64,000 nt of DNA, taken from positions 498,001-562,000 of the forward strand of contig JAQFVV010006543.1 in NCBI GenBank assembly GCA_028023455.1. Direction: 5' to 3'. A program made the translations under genes and the position numbers. Each line of letters begins with the position of its first letter. The stretch's first letter is position 1. The notes under the pieces are model-generated. The model was not told where the DNA came from and did no database searches. It saw nothing but the letters and a program-made list of their open reading frames with translations. The DNA is from Epiperipatus broadwayi (taxonomy: Eukaryota > Onychophora > Udeonychophora > Euonychophora > Peripatidae). Positions 47,685-59,721 of the stretch are shown piece by piece.

Positions 47685-49766
47685 CAAGCAGTCCCCTAGT
47701 TACAAACTTAATTGGTTCTTGATGTGTGTTTAGAAGTTGAAATTATTTGAAAGTAGAGGTCTGTAAAAAAATATCAAAGGGTTTTCAAAGTACAGTATTT
47801 ATTTTTTATTGATTAGTATCGGGAGTTTTGTTTACAAATTTATCAAGAGTTAATTGAATTGTATCCTTTTTCTTTTCTTGATAAAGAATTCTGTAGTATT
47901 CTGTGTCTTTTTCTATTGCTCTTCATACATGAGATATACGCTTTCCATTGGGATCACATTCTTCCATGATGGTCAAAATTTTGTCAAGATGCATGAAGAC
48001 TTCATATTCTTGATTGTCAAACTCTTAACAATAAGTTCATTATCAGGTTCTTCATTTTGTATTTCATTCATCTCTTGTAGTTTAATCAAGTCTTCATTTG
48101 ACAGAGGTTCTGAGTGAGATTGCATTAACTCATCAATATCTTCATCAGTGACATCTAAATTTAATTCATTCATTATATTGACTATTTCAGTTGTGATATC
48201 TTCAGGAGTTTCTTCAATGTCCATAGAAGCATTCATCATTTGTGGATATATTTTTTTCCAACAACCTTTCATTGTTGACTCTCTTATTTCAGCCCATGCA
48301 TCCCCAATAATATTTATTGCATTCCATATATTATAACTTTTCCAAAAATCTCTTAATGTAGGTCCACCTTCCTTGTCAATTGCCTTGATTGCTTGAGTCA
48401 TTAATCTTCTCATATAATACTGCTTAAAAGTAGCTATCACAGTTTGGTCCATAGGTTGTATTTCACTTGTGGTATTGGGAGGGATAAACACAACATTAAC
48501 TTCTGGATATAAATTTTGCAGGGATTTTGGATGTCCAGGAGAATTGTCTAAGAGCAATAGTGTTTTAAATGGTAAATTATTCTCACTACAATATTGCCTA
48601 ACAGAAGGCACAAAATGATGTTAGAACCAATCTTGAAAAAGCCATGCGGTTGCCCAGGCTTTAGGATTTGATTTCCAAGTGAGTGGAAGCATTCTTTTAT
48701 CTTTTCCTTTCAATGCTCTAGGATTTTCTGTCTTATAAATTAGCATTGGCTAAAATTTAAAATCTCCAGCTAAATTACCTCCAAGAAGCTGTTTTTAGAA
48801 GATTTATGCCCAGGTGCAACTGATTCTTCCTTTGCTAAATATGTACGTGCAGGCATCTTTTCCCAAAATAATCCTGTCTCATCTACATTGAAGACTAGGC
48901 ATGGAAAATAAGCTCCATCTTTAATGATATTAGAGAAAGCAGAAATAAATTCACTGGCAGCTTTCTTATCTGTACTGGCACCTTCCCAGTTCATTTAATA
49001 TTATGTAAAGAATATCTCATTTTAAATTTGTGAAACCAGACATTGCTTGCTACAAATTCAACAGCAGAGTCTTCTTTTAATTCTTTCTTCCAATCTTCAT
49101 GCAAACTAAAAGCCTTAGCTTGAATAATTGATAAACTCATTGGGATGCCTTTTTGATGTTGATCTTCAATCCATAGAGCCAAAGATTTCTCCATTTCATC
49201 CATTACTCTGCCATTTCTTTTTGAAACAATCTTTGAAGAAACATTTCCACAATTTTAAACATATTCCTTAATTTTGTTCTTGTTTTTTTACAATTGTATA
49301 TATTGTTGATCGGCTTAAATTACCTGAACATGCAATTGAAGCATGAGACCTTGATTTCTTTTTAGTTGTATCAACACTGTTGTTTTTCATTTCTCACTCA
49401 GTTTTTAATTAATAAGAATGAAAAAAATTCACCAAAACAGAAATATATACAGTGTATATATAACATAATATCGCACAAACTGCTTTTAAAAATAAGCACT
49501 AATCAAGACAGTCTGTAATGAAGCTAAAAATAAAAGTAATCAATGTCAGAGAGATGGGAAGATTTACTGTATTTTATATAGGTTTTTATTGTTCTCTAAA
49601 ATATATTTTTAATTATTTTCTAAATTCCAAAGTTTATCTTTCTTTAGGAAAAAATTCCATTCCAAATGTATGTAAATAGTTTTTTTTTATCATGTGCATA
49701 GATACAGATCTAAAGTCCAAAAGCGATTACATAATAGCGAAATGTTTGTAACTAGGGGACTTCCTG
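47685..49766 (-). mobile_element. Tigger (pogo-type) DNA transposon, full-length but broken
   Basis: TA lies at both sides (47683-47684 and 49767-49768). The terminal repeats share AGTCCCCTAGTTACAAAC, at 47690-47707 and inverted at 49744-49761, with two differences in the outermost bases. The 2,082 bp hold one transposase relic on the minus strand, filling most of the interior as is usual for Tigger elements. Confidence 0.9.
47825..49390 (-). pseudogene. Tigger/pogo-family DDE transposase, broken
   Basis: Three domains can be followed on the minus strand. An N-terminal helix-turn-helix piece (GNLSRSTIYTIVKK, about 49275-49330) comes first. A second DNA-binding domain of the CENP-B/Tc5 type follows (48991-49203: MDEMEKSLALWIEDQHQKG, ending FKMRYSLHNIK). 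The DDE catalytic domain is at 47973-48994. The acids are visible in NVDETGL (about 48880), LLLDNSPGHP (about 48540) and QPMDQTV (about 48450), giving a DDD triad. Frameshifts and stops at about 49265, 48990, 48770, 48750 and 48625 separate the pieces. The C-terminal acidic tail runs on in another frame to about 47825. It would cut at the terminal repeats and insert at TA. Plus-strand ORFs here (47854-48117, 48148-48336) are shadows. Confidence 0.9.
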
Positions 49767-49768
49767 TA

Positions 49769-50627
49769 GTCAAAATGTTGGTTCTGTTATCATTTTATGC
49801 ATGAAAGAATGCTGGAATAAGTAATCAATCATCTGGGGAAAAATAACATGTATATGAGATTTACTGTCCATCTTTAATTTTTGCAAAGTGAATGAGGGTA
49901 GTTTTTTTTCCAAAAGTAAATGATTATACCTTGGCACTTTATGACCACAGTTCAAACAAAAATGGTGCTGTTTCATTCAGAATTGTCAAAAGAGAGTGAC
50001 CATTCATAACCAAATGTGGTTTCAGGTAAGAAATTTCAATCCGGCTGCAGCGATGCTTAGAAACAACATTTTGTAAATGGGCAGAATTGCACTGTTATAT
50101 ATATATATATTACTTTTTTTTTGTTTTGGTTACCATTTGTGTTTCTCAAGAAAAACAAATGCATGTTTGTTTCATTTTCACTAAATAAAGTTACAAGTGG
50201 CATTTTTCCAAAGTAAATCTTTATAAGTTTAGATGGCGGAAGATAATTTCTCATAAAAAATGTATATGCGTGTTTGTAGAAGTTTGTTGCATTTTTAGTA
50301 TATAAAGTTATAGGTCAACATTTCTCAAAATCTTTAATTGATCAATTAAGTTTACTAGAAGCTCCAGTGCACACATTATTTTCCAAAATCACAAGATTAG
50401 AAAATTATTGCCAGAATAATACTCATTGCCAGACTAATATATAAATATGTATTTTTATAATGTTTTTCATCATATGATATACCAATTCACATATTCCTTG
50501 AATCTTCCATAATTTTAAATCAACAATCTGTTTGTTTAGCTTGAGAGCTAAGCAATATTTAATGTGCTAAACACTACAATTTATTTCAAGAAAATAGAAG
50601 TCTTAAATTGTCAAATATTTAAGTCAT
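49769..50627. other. AT-rich non-coding DNA
   Basis: No gene or bounded element. The minus ORFs at 49770-49976 and 50057-50254 show nothing recognisable. Confidence 0.5.
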
Positions 50628-50639
50628 TTTAAATTACAA

Positions 50640-51535
50640 CTTTATCTTTCCTATTGCATTGCCAAATCCATATAATATTAATATCATCTATGTTCTTTAT
50701 TACCTTTACAATGCTTTTTTTACAACCTAGCTTTTTTAACAACCTAATATGACAGTTTTGATTGCCCCAGCAATCTTCTTCAGAACTCTAACAAACGTAA
50801 TACAAATATATGAATATAAATATACATGAACATATAATTTCCAGTATTTTTTATCTTCTTTATGAAGTATTATAACTTTATCTTTCTATTGCATTACCAA
50901 ATCCATATAATATTAATATCATCTACATTCTTTGTCACTTTTGCAATGCTTTTTTACAGCTTAATATGACAGTTTTGATTGCCCCAGCAATCTTCTTCAG
51001 AACTTTATTACTTTTACAATGCTTTTATCTACATTCTTTGTTACTTTTGCAATGCTTTTTTACAGCTTAATATGACAGTTTCGATTGCCCCAGCAATCTT
51101 CTTCAGAACTTTATTACTTTTACAATGCTTTTTTTCACATATTGAATGTTATAAAATGTTAATACAATGAATAATAATAATGTAAAGTATAAAAGATATA
51201 ATGTTAGAGTTAAATATTTAAAAGATTAATAAAAATAAAATAAAAAATAAATGAAATCAAAATAATATATATATATATGATTATAAGAAATATTAATTGA
51301 TAAATATGGAATATAAAAATGTATAATATATATAAAAAGATAATAATTAAATAATGATTATAAGATGTATTTGTATAAAATGTAAAATTATATGGTCATG
51401 TATATTTATATTCATGTATTTGTATTATGTTTATTATAGTTCTGAAGAAGATTGCTGGGCAATCGAAACTGTCATATTAGGTTATAAAAAAGCATTGTAA
51501 AAGTAATAAAGAACATAGATGATATTAATATTATA
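50640..51535. mobile_element. inverted insertion, family C, with hammerhead-like hairpins
   Basis: A 12-bp duplication TTTAAATTACAA at 50628-50639 and 51536-51547 brackets 896 bp. The left arm is minus-oriented and the right arm plus-oriented, ending with the same AGCATTGTAAAAGTAATAAA segment. The motif CTGAAGA, a 6-bp hairpin (GATTGC/GCAATC) and CGAAACTGTC occur in plus at 51442-51473. In minus the motif occurs three times (about 50750-50792, 50962-51003, 51070-51111), so the left arm has internal tandem copies. The RNA core resembles a hammerhead, but I see no stem I, so activity is doubtful. Confidence 0.75.
51442..51473 (+). ncRNA. hammerhead-like core without clear stem I, family C
   Basis: CTGAAGA (51442-51448), GATTGC paired with GCAATC (51450-51455 and 51459-51464), GAAA (51465-51468) and a GTC at 51471-51473 have the right order and spacing for a minimal hammerhead. 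Flanking bases do not form the expected helix I. It may be a relic or a different conserved RNA element. Confidence 0.4.
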
Positions 51536-51547
51536 TTTAAATTACAA

Positions 51548-53188
51548 TTTGATAATTTGATTTTTCCTAAATAAATGTCTTCAGTTATTTTTATAATATA
51601 TATTTTTTCCCCATAAAAGTATAATAAAACATTTCCTAAAAGGTATTAATTCAGGTTCCTAAAAAATTATGCTTTTGTTGAAATCAGTAGTTATTTTACT
51701 GAGGTAAAAAAGCAATATCAAATTTGTGTTGTAGTGATGTGTTTAATAATAATAACAAATTACTCATTCTTGTTTTTACAATATATGGTGAAACAAAAAT
51801 AACACTCTACTCTAGTGCCATCTATAATAAATTTGAAAAGTTTGTGATTATTAGCTGTTAGATCATTCCTAGTCAAAGAATTCATGATGCCTATGGTTAA
51901 TGAAAAACAAAAAGGATTGAAGTGTATAGTTCGACACTTGTACTCAGATCCACATAAGTGTCAAGGCATATTAACTTAAGTTCAAAACTCCAGCATGTTT
52001 TGAATTTAAGGCTCCTTATTTTAAATAGTTAATGGAATTAAAAATGGATGATAAATGCATACCACATTATTATGAACATTCAACTTAAAAAAAAGATTTA
52101 AATGAACAGGAAATTTTGATTATTCAACCTAACTGCAGATGGAATTATAAAACAGATATGCTCTTGTTTTGAATTATAGTTTTGATTGATGCCTAAACAT
52201 AATAAACAAAAAGTTCTGTATAATACTTGAGCACATTTCTCCTATTAAGAAGGATTCAAGTGAAGTCAGATTTTAATAGCTCATGAGAGTAAAATGATTT
52301 TGAATGTTACTTTGATATCATCTTTACATTTTCATTCTCCATAACAATTATTTAGGAAGTCAATATTCCCATGAACACCACATCCTGACATCAATAAAAT
52401 ATTTACTTTAAGATCACAAACTGCTTTTAATAGATACATATGTTCTTCAACTTCATTTTTCTCACTTTATTAATTCTGTTTCCATGGAACTCTTCTTATT
52501 GACCAGTTGTTCACTTTCGCCAGAGTATAATGATGCTTCCTAAAAAATCATATTTTATCAAGTCATTTTGGTTTCTTAAATTCTAAAGCTGCAATAAGAT
52601 TATAAAAATTTTATGAAAAAACTTTTCCCTATAAGAAATTGAGAGTTATAATCAATCATAATCAATGTGCTTCTGGAATATTTTGTAATTGTTGTCTGAA
52701 TTTCTAAAAAAACCTGTCATTGCTGATGGAAATGTTATCATAATAAAGACATCTTTGAAAAAGACTACTTGTTTTAATATCCGATAGAACTTATACATTT
52801 GAAACAATTCTTTTGGTATAAGTTATAAAATCTCCTTTGAGAAAAATTGATGAGGCTAGATTCTGTTCTTTCTTTATGGATGTATAATAATACCTATCTA
52901 TCTATATATCAACAGATTGACACAAACATCTTACCATTTTGTATTCCAATAAATGACCTATTTGGTGGCAATCATTTTGTTCATCATCATCTAGAAACTA
53001 TCTTCTATTTTAATTGCAGGAATTTTAATGGAACTGGATCAAATGTCCTCTGTACACAACATCAACTCACAGATGATGTATGAAAATAATGCAGCTCCAA
53101 TACTGAGTAGTTTATATTAGAGATGAATAACATGCATGTTGTTGTCTATCATGACTAGATCTAATAAATGCATTTTATTCTATATGAC
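51548..53188. other. AT-rich DNA with diverged repeats
   Basis: No gene. CACTCTACTCTAGTGCCATC near 51802 is the inverted form of the segment beside the LINE relics at 8.4 and 34.4 kb. The segment about 52690-53080 aligns with 21090-21480 (repeat H). The 78-codon ORF at 52847-53083 has no recognisable motif. Confidence 0.45.
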
Positions 53189-53690
53189 TAATATTATTTT
53201 AAACCACTAAACATCACATGATCACCATTTCTTATGCTTGCTCATAACTGTTATTAAAACTGGCAAAACTCTTCATAAAATAGTGCTACTCAGTGCAAGT
53301 CAGAGTAATTAATGGATGCCAGAAGGCTTGTGCATAAAATTCCTATCTAGTGTTTATTCATCCAATATCCCAATACTAGTTTTTAGCTTAAGGCTTGCTC
53401 ATAACTGTTATAGTGCTACTCAGTGCAAGCCAGAGTAATCAATGGTTGCATGAAAGCTTGTACATAATATCCCTATAAGTGCCTACTCATCTAATATTCC
53501 CAGACTAGTTTCTAACTAGTGGCTTTTATCAGTGAGAAGCCTTGGATCTTATAGTGCTGCACCCAGATCTTAGGATCTAATGCAACCCTCTAGCAGCCAC
53601 CTTTTATCTCTACGTAACTACAAAAGTATAAGTCTAAAATTGAAAACACAATAATATTTTCAATCCAAACTCAGTAGCTTATATAATCTT

Positions 53691-54465
53691 ACAGCATAAG
53701 AAATGGTGATCATGTGATGTTTAGTGGTTTAATACCAATCCTGCCTAATAGGATAGTGGTGGCTATGATTATTAAAGAACCAAAGACACTAAAATGTATG
53801 GGTACTGGACTCAGTGACAATCCAAGCTCAGTAACATATAATCTTACAGCATAAGAAATGGTGGTCATGTGATGTTTAGTGGTTTAATACCAATCCTGCC
53901 TAATAGGATAGTGGTGGCTATGATTATTAAAGAACCAAAGACACTAAAATGTATGGGTACTGGACTCGGTGACAATCCAAGCTCAGTAACATATAATCTT
54001 ACAGCATAAGAAATGGTGATCATGTGATGTTTAGTGGTTTAATACCAATCCTGCCTAATAGGATAGTGGTGGCTATGATTATTAAAGAACCAAAGACACT
54101 AAAATGTATGGGTATTGGACTCAGTGACAATCCAAGCTCAGTAACATATAATCTTACAGCATAAGAAATGGTGATCATGTGATGTTTAGTGGTTTAATAC
54201 CAATCCTGCCTAATAGGATAGTGGTGGCTATGATTATTAAAGAACCAAAGACACTAAAATGTATGGGTACTGGACTTGGTGACAATCCAAGCTCAGTAAC
54301 ATATAATCTTACAGCATAAGAAATGGTGATCATGTGATGTTTAGTGGTTTAATACCCATCCCTGCCTAATAGGATAGTGGTGGCTATGGTTATTAAAGAA
54401 CCAAAGACACTAAAATATATGGGTACTGGACTCAGACCTATATGACTATATAAGGTACTGAGCTT
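53691..54465 (+). repeat. 155-bp tandem array, five copies
   Basis: ACAGCATAAGAAATGG-type starts lie at 53691, 53846, 54001, 54156 and 54311, exactly 155 bp apart, with only a few substitutions between units. Each unit joins a plus-oriented piece of the family-A unit to a short minus-oriented piece (TCCAAGCTCAGTAACATATA), so it arose from the head-to-head junction and was then amplified. Confidence 0.95.
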
Positions 54466-54582
54466 GGATTGAAAATATTATTGTGTTTTCAATTTTAGAC
54501 TCATACTTTTGTAGTTACATAGATATAAAGGTAGCTGTTCGAAGGTTGCATTAGATCCTAAGACTAGGTGCAGTGCTCTCAG

Positions 54583-54641
54583 ATCAAAGGCTCCTCACTG
54601 ATGAAAGCCACAAGCTAGAAACTAGTTTGGGGATATTGGAT
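54583..54641 (+). ncRNA. candidate hammerhead ribozyme, family A (core intact)
   Basis: CTGATGA (54598-54604) and GAAA (54618-54621) are intact. Stem II is AGC/GCT around CACAA, stem III C-G/A-U closed by TA, and the triplet is GTT with predicted cleavage after T54627. Stem I inner TCCTCA/TGGGGA is kept apart from a U at its first position. The outer helix has one mismatch (ATCAAA with TTGGAT). Confidence 0.65.
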
Positions 54642-55034
54642 GAGTTGGCATTAAATAGGGATTTTAGGCACAAACCTTCTGACATCCATTGATTTACTCT
54701 GGCTTGCACTGAGTATACTACTGTATGGAGAGTTTTGCCTGTTTTAATAACAGTTATGAGCAAGCATGAGAAATGGTGATCATGTGATGTTTCATGGTTT
54801 AATATCAATCCTGTTTAATAGGATAGTGGTGGCTATAGTTATTAAAGAAACAAAGACCCCAAAATGTATGAGTACTGAACTAAGTTCAGACCTGTATGAC
54901 TATAAGCTACTGAGCTTGGATTGAGAATATTATTGTTTTCAATTTTAGACTCATACTTCTGTATTTAAGTAGAGGTAAAAGGTGGCTGCTAGAGGGTTGC
55001 ATTAGATCCTAAGATCTAGGTGCAGTGCTCTCAG

Positions 55035-55093
55035 AACCAAGGTTCCTCGCTAATAAAAGCCACAAGCTAAAAGCTAGTCTGGGGATATTGGAT
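55035..55093 (+). ncRNA. hammerhead ribozyme relic, family A
   Basis: It keeps the stem I strands and the CTAGTC cleavage segment, but CTGATGA reads CTAATAA and GAAA reads AAAG. Inactive by expectation. It marks the end of a 452-nt tandem unit. Confidence 0.5.
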
Positions 55094-55208
55094 GAGCAGG
55101 CACTAGATAGGGATTTTATGCACAAGCCTTCTAGTGTCCATTAAATACTTTGGTTTGCACTGAGTGGCACTACTGTGTGGAGAGTTATGCCTGTTTTAAT
55201 ATTATTTT

Positions 55209-55895
55209 CACATATGTTGAAGAAATATAGCTTCTGTATTAATACCATAATAACTGTCCAATAGCTATATGCAGACAATATTATGAACATTATAATTGGC
55301 CTGTTGACTTCCCCAAACATAGAAGCAATAGTGGTAACATAATAAATTTAGATATTCTAAGCTGAAAAGCATAAATAAACAAAAAAAAATTTTGATTCAG
55401 ATTAATCAATAAAGAGATTGCTGCTAGATTGCTCTAATATAGTGTGATCTTATGGGAAATTCTTTACACAATTACAGTCCTACAATATTGTTAAGGGTTA
55501 AACAAGTAAGACCAGCTAAAATATTTTTAATTTGACTCTGTAGCCATAGTGCATTCTATTTCCCAGGTCAGGCTAGGCTTTATTTGTCAAAAATGCTAAA
55601 TTATATATTCTAGATAACACAAGAAAGCTAAGGCCAGATATACCTATTTTCGTTCTGCCAGTTCTTGCAAAAAAAGTGGGGTTTCACTTATCACAAAAAG
55701 TGTGAAGGTGGGGAGGGATAACATTTTCTTACGATCTTGATGTTGTACAGATTATCCAAGAAAAGGGTTTGAAACATAGAAGAGCCACTTTTCTCTGACA
55801 AAAAGGCATAAATTCTATCATTTCTCTCTAGAATAACTGTCACAATGAGGCTAGTAAATAGTTGTAAATTTTTTAGAGCCATTGGTTATGATTAA
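55209..55895. other. AT-rich non-coding DNA
   Basis: No gene seen. The ORF at 55691-55882 (minus) shows no recognisable motif. Confidence 0.5.
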
Positions 55896-55899
55896 CGGT

Positions 55900-56012
55900 T
55901 GTATTTGATTACTCTAGCTTGTTGTGTGTGGCAATATGTATAGTGAGTTTTGCCTGTTGTAACAACAGTTATAAGCAAGTATAAGAAATGGTGATCATGT
56001 GATGTTTATTGT
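55900..56012 (+). mobile_element. hammerhead family A fragment
   Basis: A plus-oriented piece from TTGATTACTCTAGCTTG to GTGATCATGTGATGTTTA matches the 3' part of the family-A unit and stops short of the usual GGTTTA end. It carries no ribozyme. Confidence 0.65.
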
Positions 56013-56270
56013 ATTTATTCTATAAGAGTGAAATGAAATAATCTGGACATCATTGGAGTTTTAAGTGTTTTACTGTTATAATAAATCAATATAATAAGTA
56101 AGATTTATTACAGATAATACTTTATTATAATACATAAAATGTATGATGATATATATTTTTATCATTATAATAATTTTTACCTTCCATGCATAAACCTTTA
56201 TTTAAGTCAACACATTTGTAAATGCTGGCATTTGATCTAAACCAATAAAAAAAAGATACCATTTATGTTA

Positions 56271-56312
56271 AGAAAAAAAAAAGAAACAAAGAAAGAAAGG
56301 AAAGAAAGAATC
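56271..56312 (+). repeat. A-rich GAAA-type simple repeat
   Basis: An A run followed by irregular GAAA/GGAAA units. Confidence 0.75.
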
Positions 56313-56580
56313 TAAATAAGGTTTGCAGCAGTCTCAAAGCATGACAATGACTTTTTTGTATTCTAGACTGATTTGATCAAATTTGCCACAGAGATGGTTG
56401 ATATGAAAGAGGAGATGTGGAAGTGTTCATTGAAGGAAAAAAATAAATAGAAAACTAAAAGAATCTGGTATTCATTCGAATTTTTTTTTTTACAGATGAC
56501 TGTTACAAATACTTATAACATTTAAACTTTCAGTTATTGTGGGTAAAATCATGAAGATAAAAAAAAAAAACGATGAATAT

Positions 56581-57395
56581 TGTTAGATCAGCCAGTTATA
56601 ATACTCACTGGCAAACAATCTATGCAGTATGCTAACCCTTGCCTTGACTATATATGCATACAATAGTTTTATCACAAAGACTAACGCCGGTAGAATAAGA
56701 AAAACAGATTTAATTATAATACACTAATATATACATATTTACAGTAATACATTAAAACAATCATAATCTATTTATATTAACAAACCCGAAGGTATACAAA
56801 AATAATAATGAAGATCTATGCGACCTACTTTATATTCCCTATGCTGACTCTTGGACGTTCGGGGGCCAGCTGTCCGCTCTGGGGCTACCGTGCTAAATAA
56901 ACGACGTTCAGCGCCTTTCCCAGTTCATCTACATCGGTAGAGCTCCCAGGTTTTTTTTTTTTTGTCAAAATGCTTTACACTTTCACTCATTTTTCCAGTC
57001 CTGATTTTCTGGATTTGATTGGTCAATCTTGTCCGTCCTGGTCGGATCAATCCCTCCCAGTTTACCTTTTGGCTTAAGTTTTACTTTGATTATACTTTGC
57101 AGTTCGATTGCTTTTTAACTAATCATCTTGTTTATCTGCAAAGTTCCTTCGTTAATTAACCTTCCTATCTAAAAGAATTTGTTTACATGTTGCTTTAAAA
57201 AAATAACACAGCTATTAAAGTATAATATTATTTTAAATCAACGAAGTATTTTTATCTTCACGTATATATATAACTTACGTATGTATATGCGATAAATTAT
57301 ACACATACATACGTTTAAATATTAAATCCCTATTTACAACATTTACTATTATTATTTTGTGTGTATGTGTATTTTAATTATACACACACATAACA
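56581..57395 (+). mobile_element. solo LTR family L2, plus copy
   Basis: The 815 bp begin TGTTAGATCAGCC and end CACATAACA (TGTTA/TAACA inverted ends). The flanks are AATAT at 56576-56580 and 57396-57400, a perfect 5-bp duplication. A GC-richer block (56815-57080) is typical of an LTR leader. It is the inverted relative of 58847-59716. Confidence 0.8.
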
Positions 57396-57699
57396 AATAT
57401 ATCACCCAAATATAACTTTTAAACCCTACAGCCATTGCTGTACATTCATGAAGAAAAATCATATTTTTATGGAAATAACAATGAATGAACCAGTGTCAAA
57501 AATAATATTCTGCTCTTTGAATTAAAAAACATTGGATTATTGAAAGTTTATTTCAAGCTAAATTATATATATATAGTGAATCGTTCTGTCCCAATTGCAT
57601 AAAGGGCTATTAACTAGTATAGAGTTGTGGAAAGTAGCTGTTGATATTTTTGTTTAAAAAAATAATAATTTAATGATTCATTAATTAAAAAAAAAAAGA

Positions 57700-58690
57700 C
57701 ACTGTATATTTTCTTCTCACTTTACTACATAATTCGTTCTGAATTTGTTATATTTTATATTTAAAATTTTTAATTCTATTTCAGCTTTGGATAAGACTCT
57801 TCTTTGATTTATATTATTATTTATCTATATCTTTTGTATTAATGTTTAAATTGAGTCCTCCCCCCCCCCCATGTTTTTGAGTTAACTATTTGTCTTATCA
57901 TGTAAGACACTCCTTGCATGTAAAGCCCTTTATATATCGTAGAGAGATTTATATATTTAAATGATACTTTCTCGCACAGCCATAGTAACTACCATATTTA
58001 TCCTTCCTTAATTTCGTTTTATTCTCTTTGAATGCAATTTTTTATAAATTAGAAATCCATTATTTAAACATGAAAGAATTCTAAAGATAAAAATGGCAGC
58101 GCAGTACTAGGTTAACTTCTGAAATGTGGAATCGTATCATCGATTCCAATATGGGCACTTACAACGCTTGAACTTCTTATGAAATCATTGGAATATTTAT
58201 TTATTTTCCCAGATACTGAGTTTAAAAATTATTTAACCAATTACTGTAATGCATTTTTTAAATTTTAAAAAAAAAGTACATACATATTCCAAATTTTGCA
58301 AAAACCTTTTTTCCCCCTCTATATTATCTACTAAAGAAATAAAAGAAATAATAATAAATATCAATTCGGCTAATTAATTTATACTCGCACAATTTAACCA
58401 ATTCTTCCAACAAATTTACATAGCCATTTTAAACTAGTGCTGCCCCCTCACTTTTTATCTGGTGATCAGCGTAATAAATAAATACTATTAAGGAATATTA
58501 TATTAAACATTCTAACAGGATCAGAGCATAATAAAAAGAATAATTTTTAAATACGGATTATGAAGCAAAAACATATAAAAATTTCTTCACTACTTTTATA
58601 GTTATTAATTTATACTAAAAAAAACTTTTCATAGTTGAAATTACATTCTAAATAATTTCTAAATACTAGTACTAAGGACGATAGTTGTTA
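57700..58690 (+). repeat. interspersed repeat G, copy 3
   Basis: It shares landmarks with 45470-46480 in the same orientation: TTTCAGCTTTGGATAAG, a C tract near 57862, GATTCC, ACTAGTGCTGCC near 58433 and GGTGATCAGCGTAA. It lies between the two L2 LTRs, but each LTR has its own TSD, so the association is accidental. Confidence 0.55.
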
Positions 58691-58846
58691 TTTTGTGATT
58701 ATTAACTTAAAAGATAAGTTCATTCTCTTCTACTAATATTGCTGTTTTGATACCAGAGTAATCTATGTCATCATCATCAACCATTATCAATCCACTAATC
58801 TATGTAGCCAGTAATTAATTAGAAAATTTAAAAAAAATTGTAAAAC

Positions 58847-59716
58847 TGTTATGTATGTGTATAATTAAAATACACATACAAAATAATAATAGTAAATGTT
58901 GTAAATGGGGATTTAATATTTAAACATGTGTACGTGTATAATTTGTCGCATATACATACGTAAGTTATATATATAAACGTGAAGATACTTTGTCGCATAT
59001 ACATACGTAAGTTATATATATATAAACGTGAAGATAAAAATACTTCGTTAATTTAAAATAATATTGTACTTTAATAGCTGTATTATTTTTTAAAATAACA
59101 AGAAAACAAATCCTTTTAGATAGGAAGGTTAATTAACGAAGGAACTTTGTAGATAAACAAGGTGAGTAATTAAAAAGTAATCGGGCTGCAAAGGATAATC
59201 AATCAAAGTAAAACTAAGTCTAAATCTGCTTCTGCAAGTAAACTGGGAGGGATTGATCCGACCAGGACGACATGATTTGACCAATCAAATTCAGAAAATC
59301 AGGACTGGGGAAATGAGTGAAAGTTTAAAGCATCTGGACACTTACAACTAGGAGCTCTACCATTGCAGATGAACTGTGAAAGGCGCTGAACGTCGCTTAT
59401 TTAGCACAGTAGCTCCAGAGCGGACTGCTGGCCTCGGAACGTCCAAGAGTCAGCATAGGGACTATAAAGTAGGTCGCATAGATCTTTATTATTATTTTGG
59501 TATACCTTTGGGTTTGTTAATATAAATATATAATGATTGTTTTAAAGTATTAGTGTAAATATGTATATATTAGTGTATTGTATTTAAATCTGTTTTTCTT
59601 ATTCTGCCAGCGTTAGTCTTTGTGATTATAATTATTGTATGCATATATAGGCAGGGCAAGGTTGGATTACTGCATAGATTGTTCACCAGCTAGTATTATA
59701 ACTGGCAGACATAACA
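58847..59716 (-). mobile_element. solo LTR family L2, minus copy
   Basis: On the minus strand the 870 bp begin TGTTATGTCTGCC and end ACATACATAACA. The flanks are AAAAC at 58842-58846 and 59717-59721, a perfect 5-bp duplication. Similarity to the plus copy runs along the full length, with scattered changes and one internal duplication of about 40 bp (TTTGTCGCATATACATACG near 58933 and 58990). Confidence 0.8.
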
Positions 59717-59721
59717 AAAAC

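Larger units (their letters stand above)
53201..55196. mobile_element. hammerhead family A insertion, 2.0 kb, inverted with satellite expansion
   Basis: A perfect 12-bp duplication TAATATTATTTT at 53189-53200 and 55197-55208 brackets 1,996 bp. The left part (to about 53685) is minus-oriented and contains two partial units: a decayed ribozyme at 53489-53547 with CTGATAA, and a 3' piece near 53370. The rest is plus-oriented: five 155-bp tandem repeats, then two ribozyme positions 452 nt apart (cleavage predicted after 54627 and 55079). It is the largest member seen here. Confidence 0.9.

Noticed and set aside
48148-48336. plus-strand ORFs across the Tigger transposase
   Set aside because: Shadows of the minus-strand transposase.
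52690-53080. hAT transposase fragment on the minus strand (also 21090-21480)
   Set aside because: The two stretches are homologous to each other, but the broken translations did not give a convincing transposase motif.
53691-54465. CRISPR-like regular array
   Set aside because: Units are contiguous 155-bp tandem copies without unique spacers, in an animal genome.
56581-59716. a 3.1-kb DNA transposon with 0.8-kb terminal inverted repeats
   Set aside because: Each arm has its own TG...CA ends and its own 5-bp duplication, so these are two LTRs.
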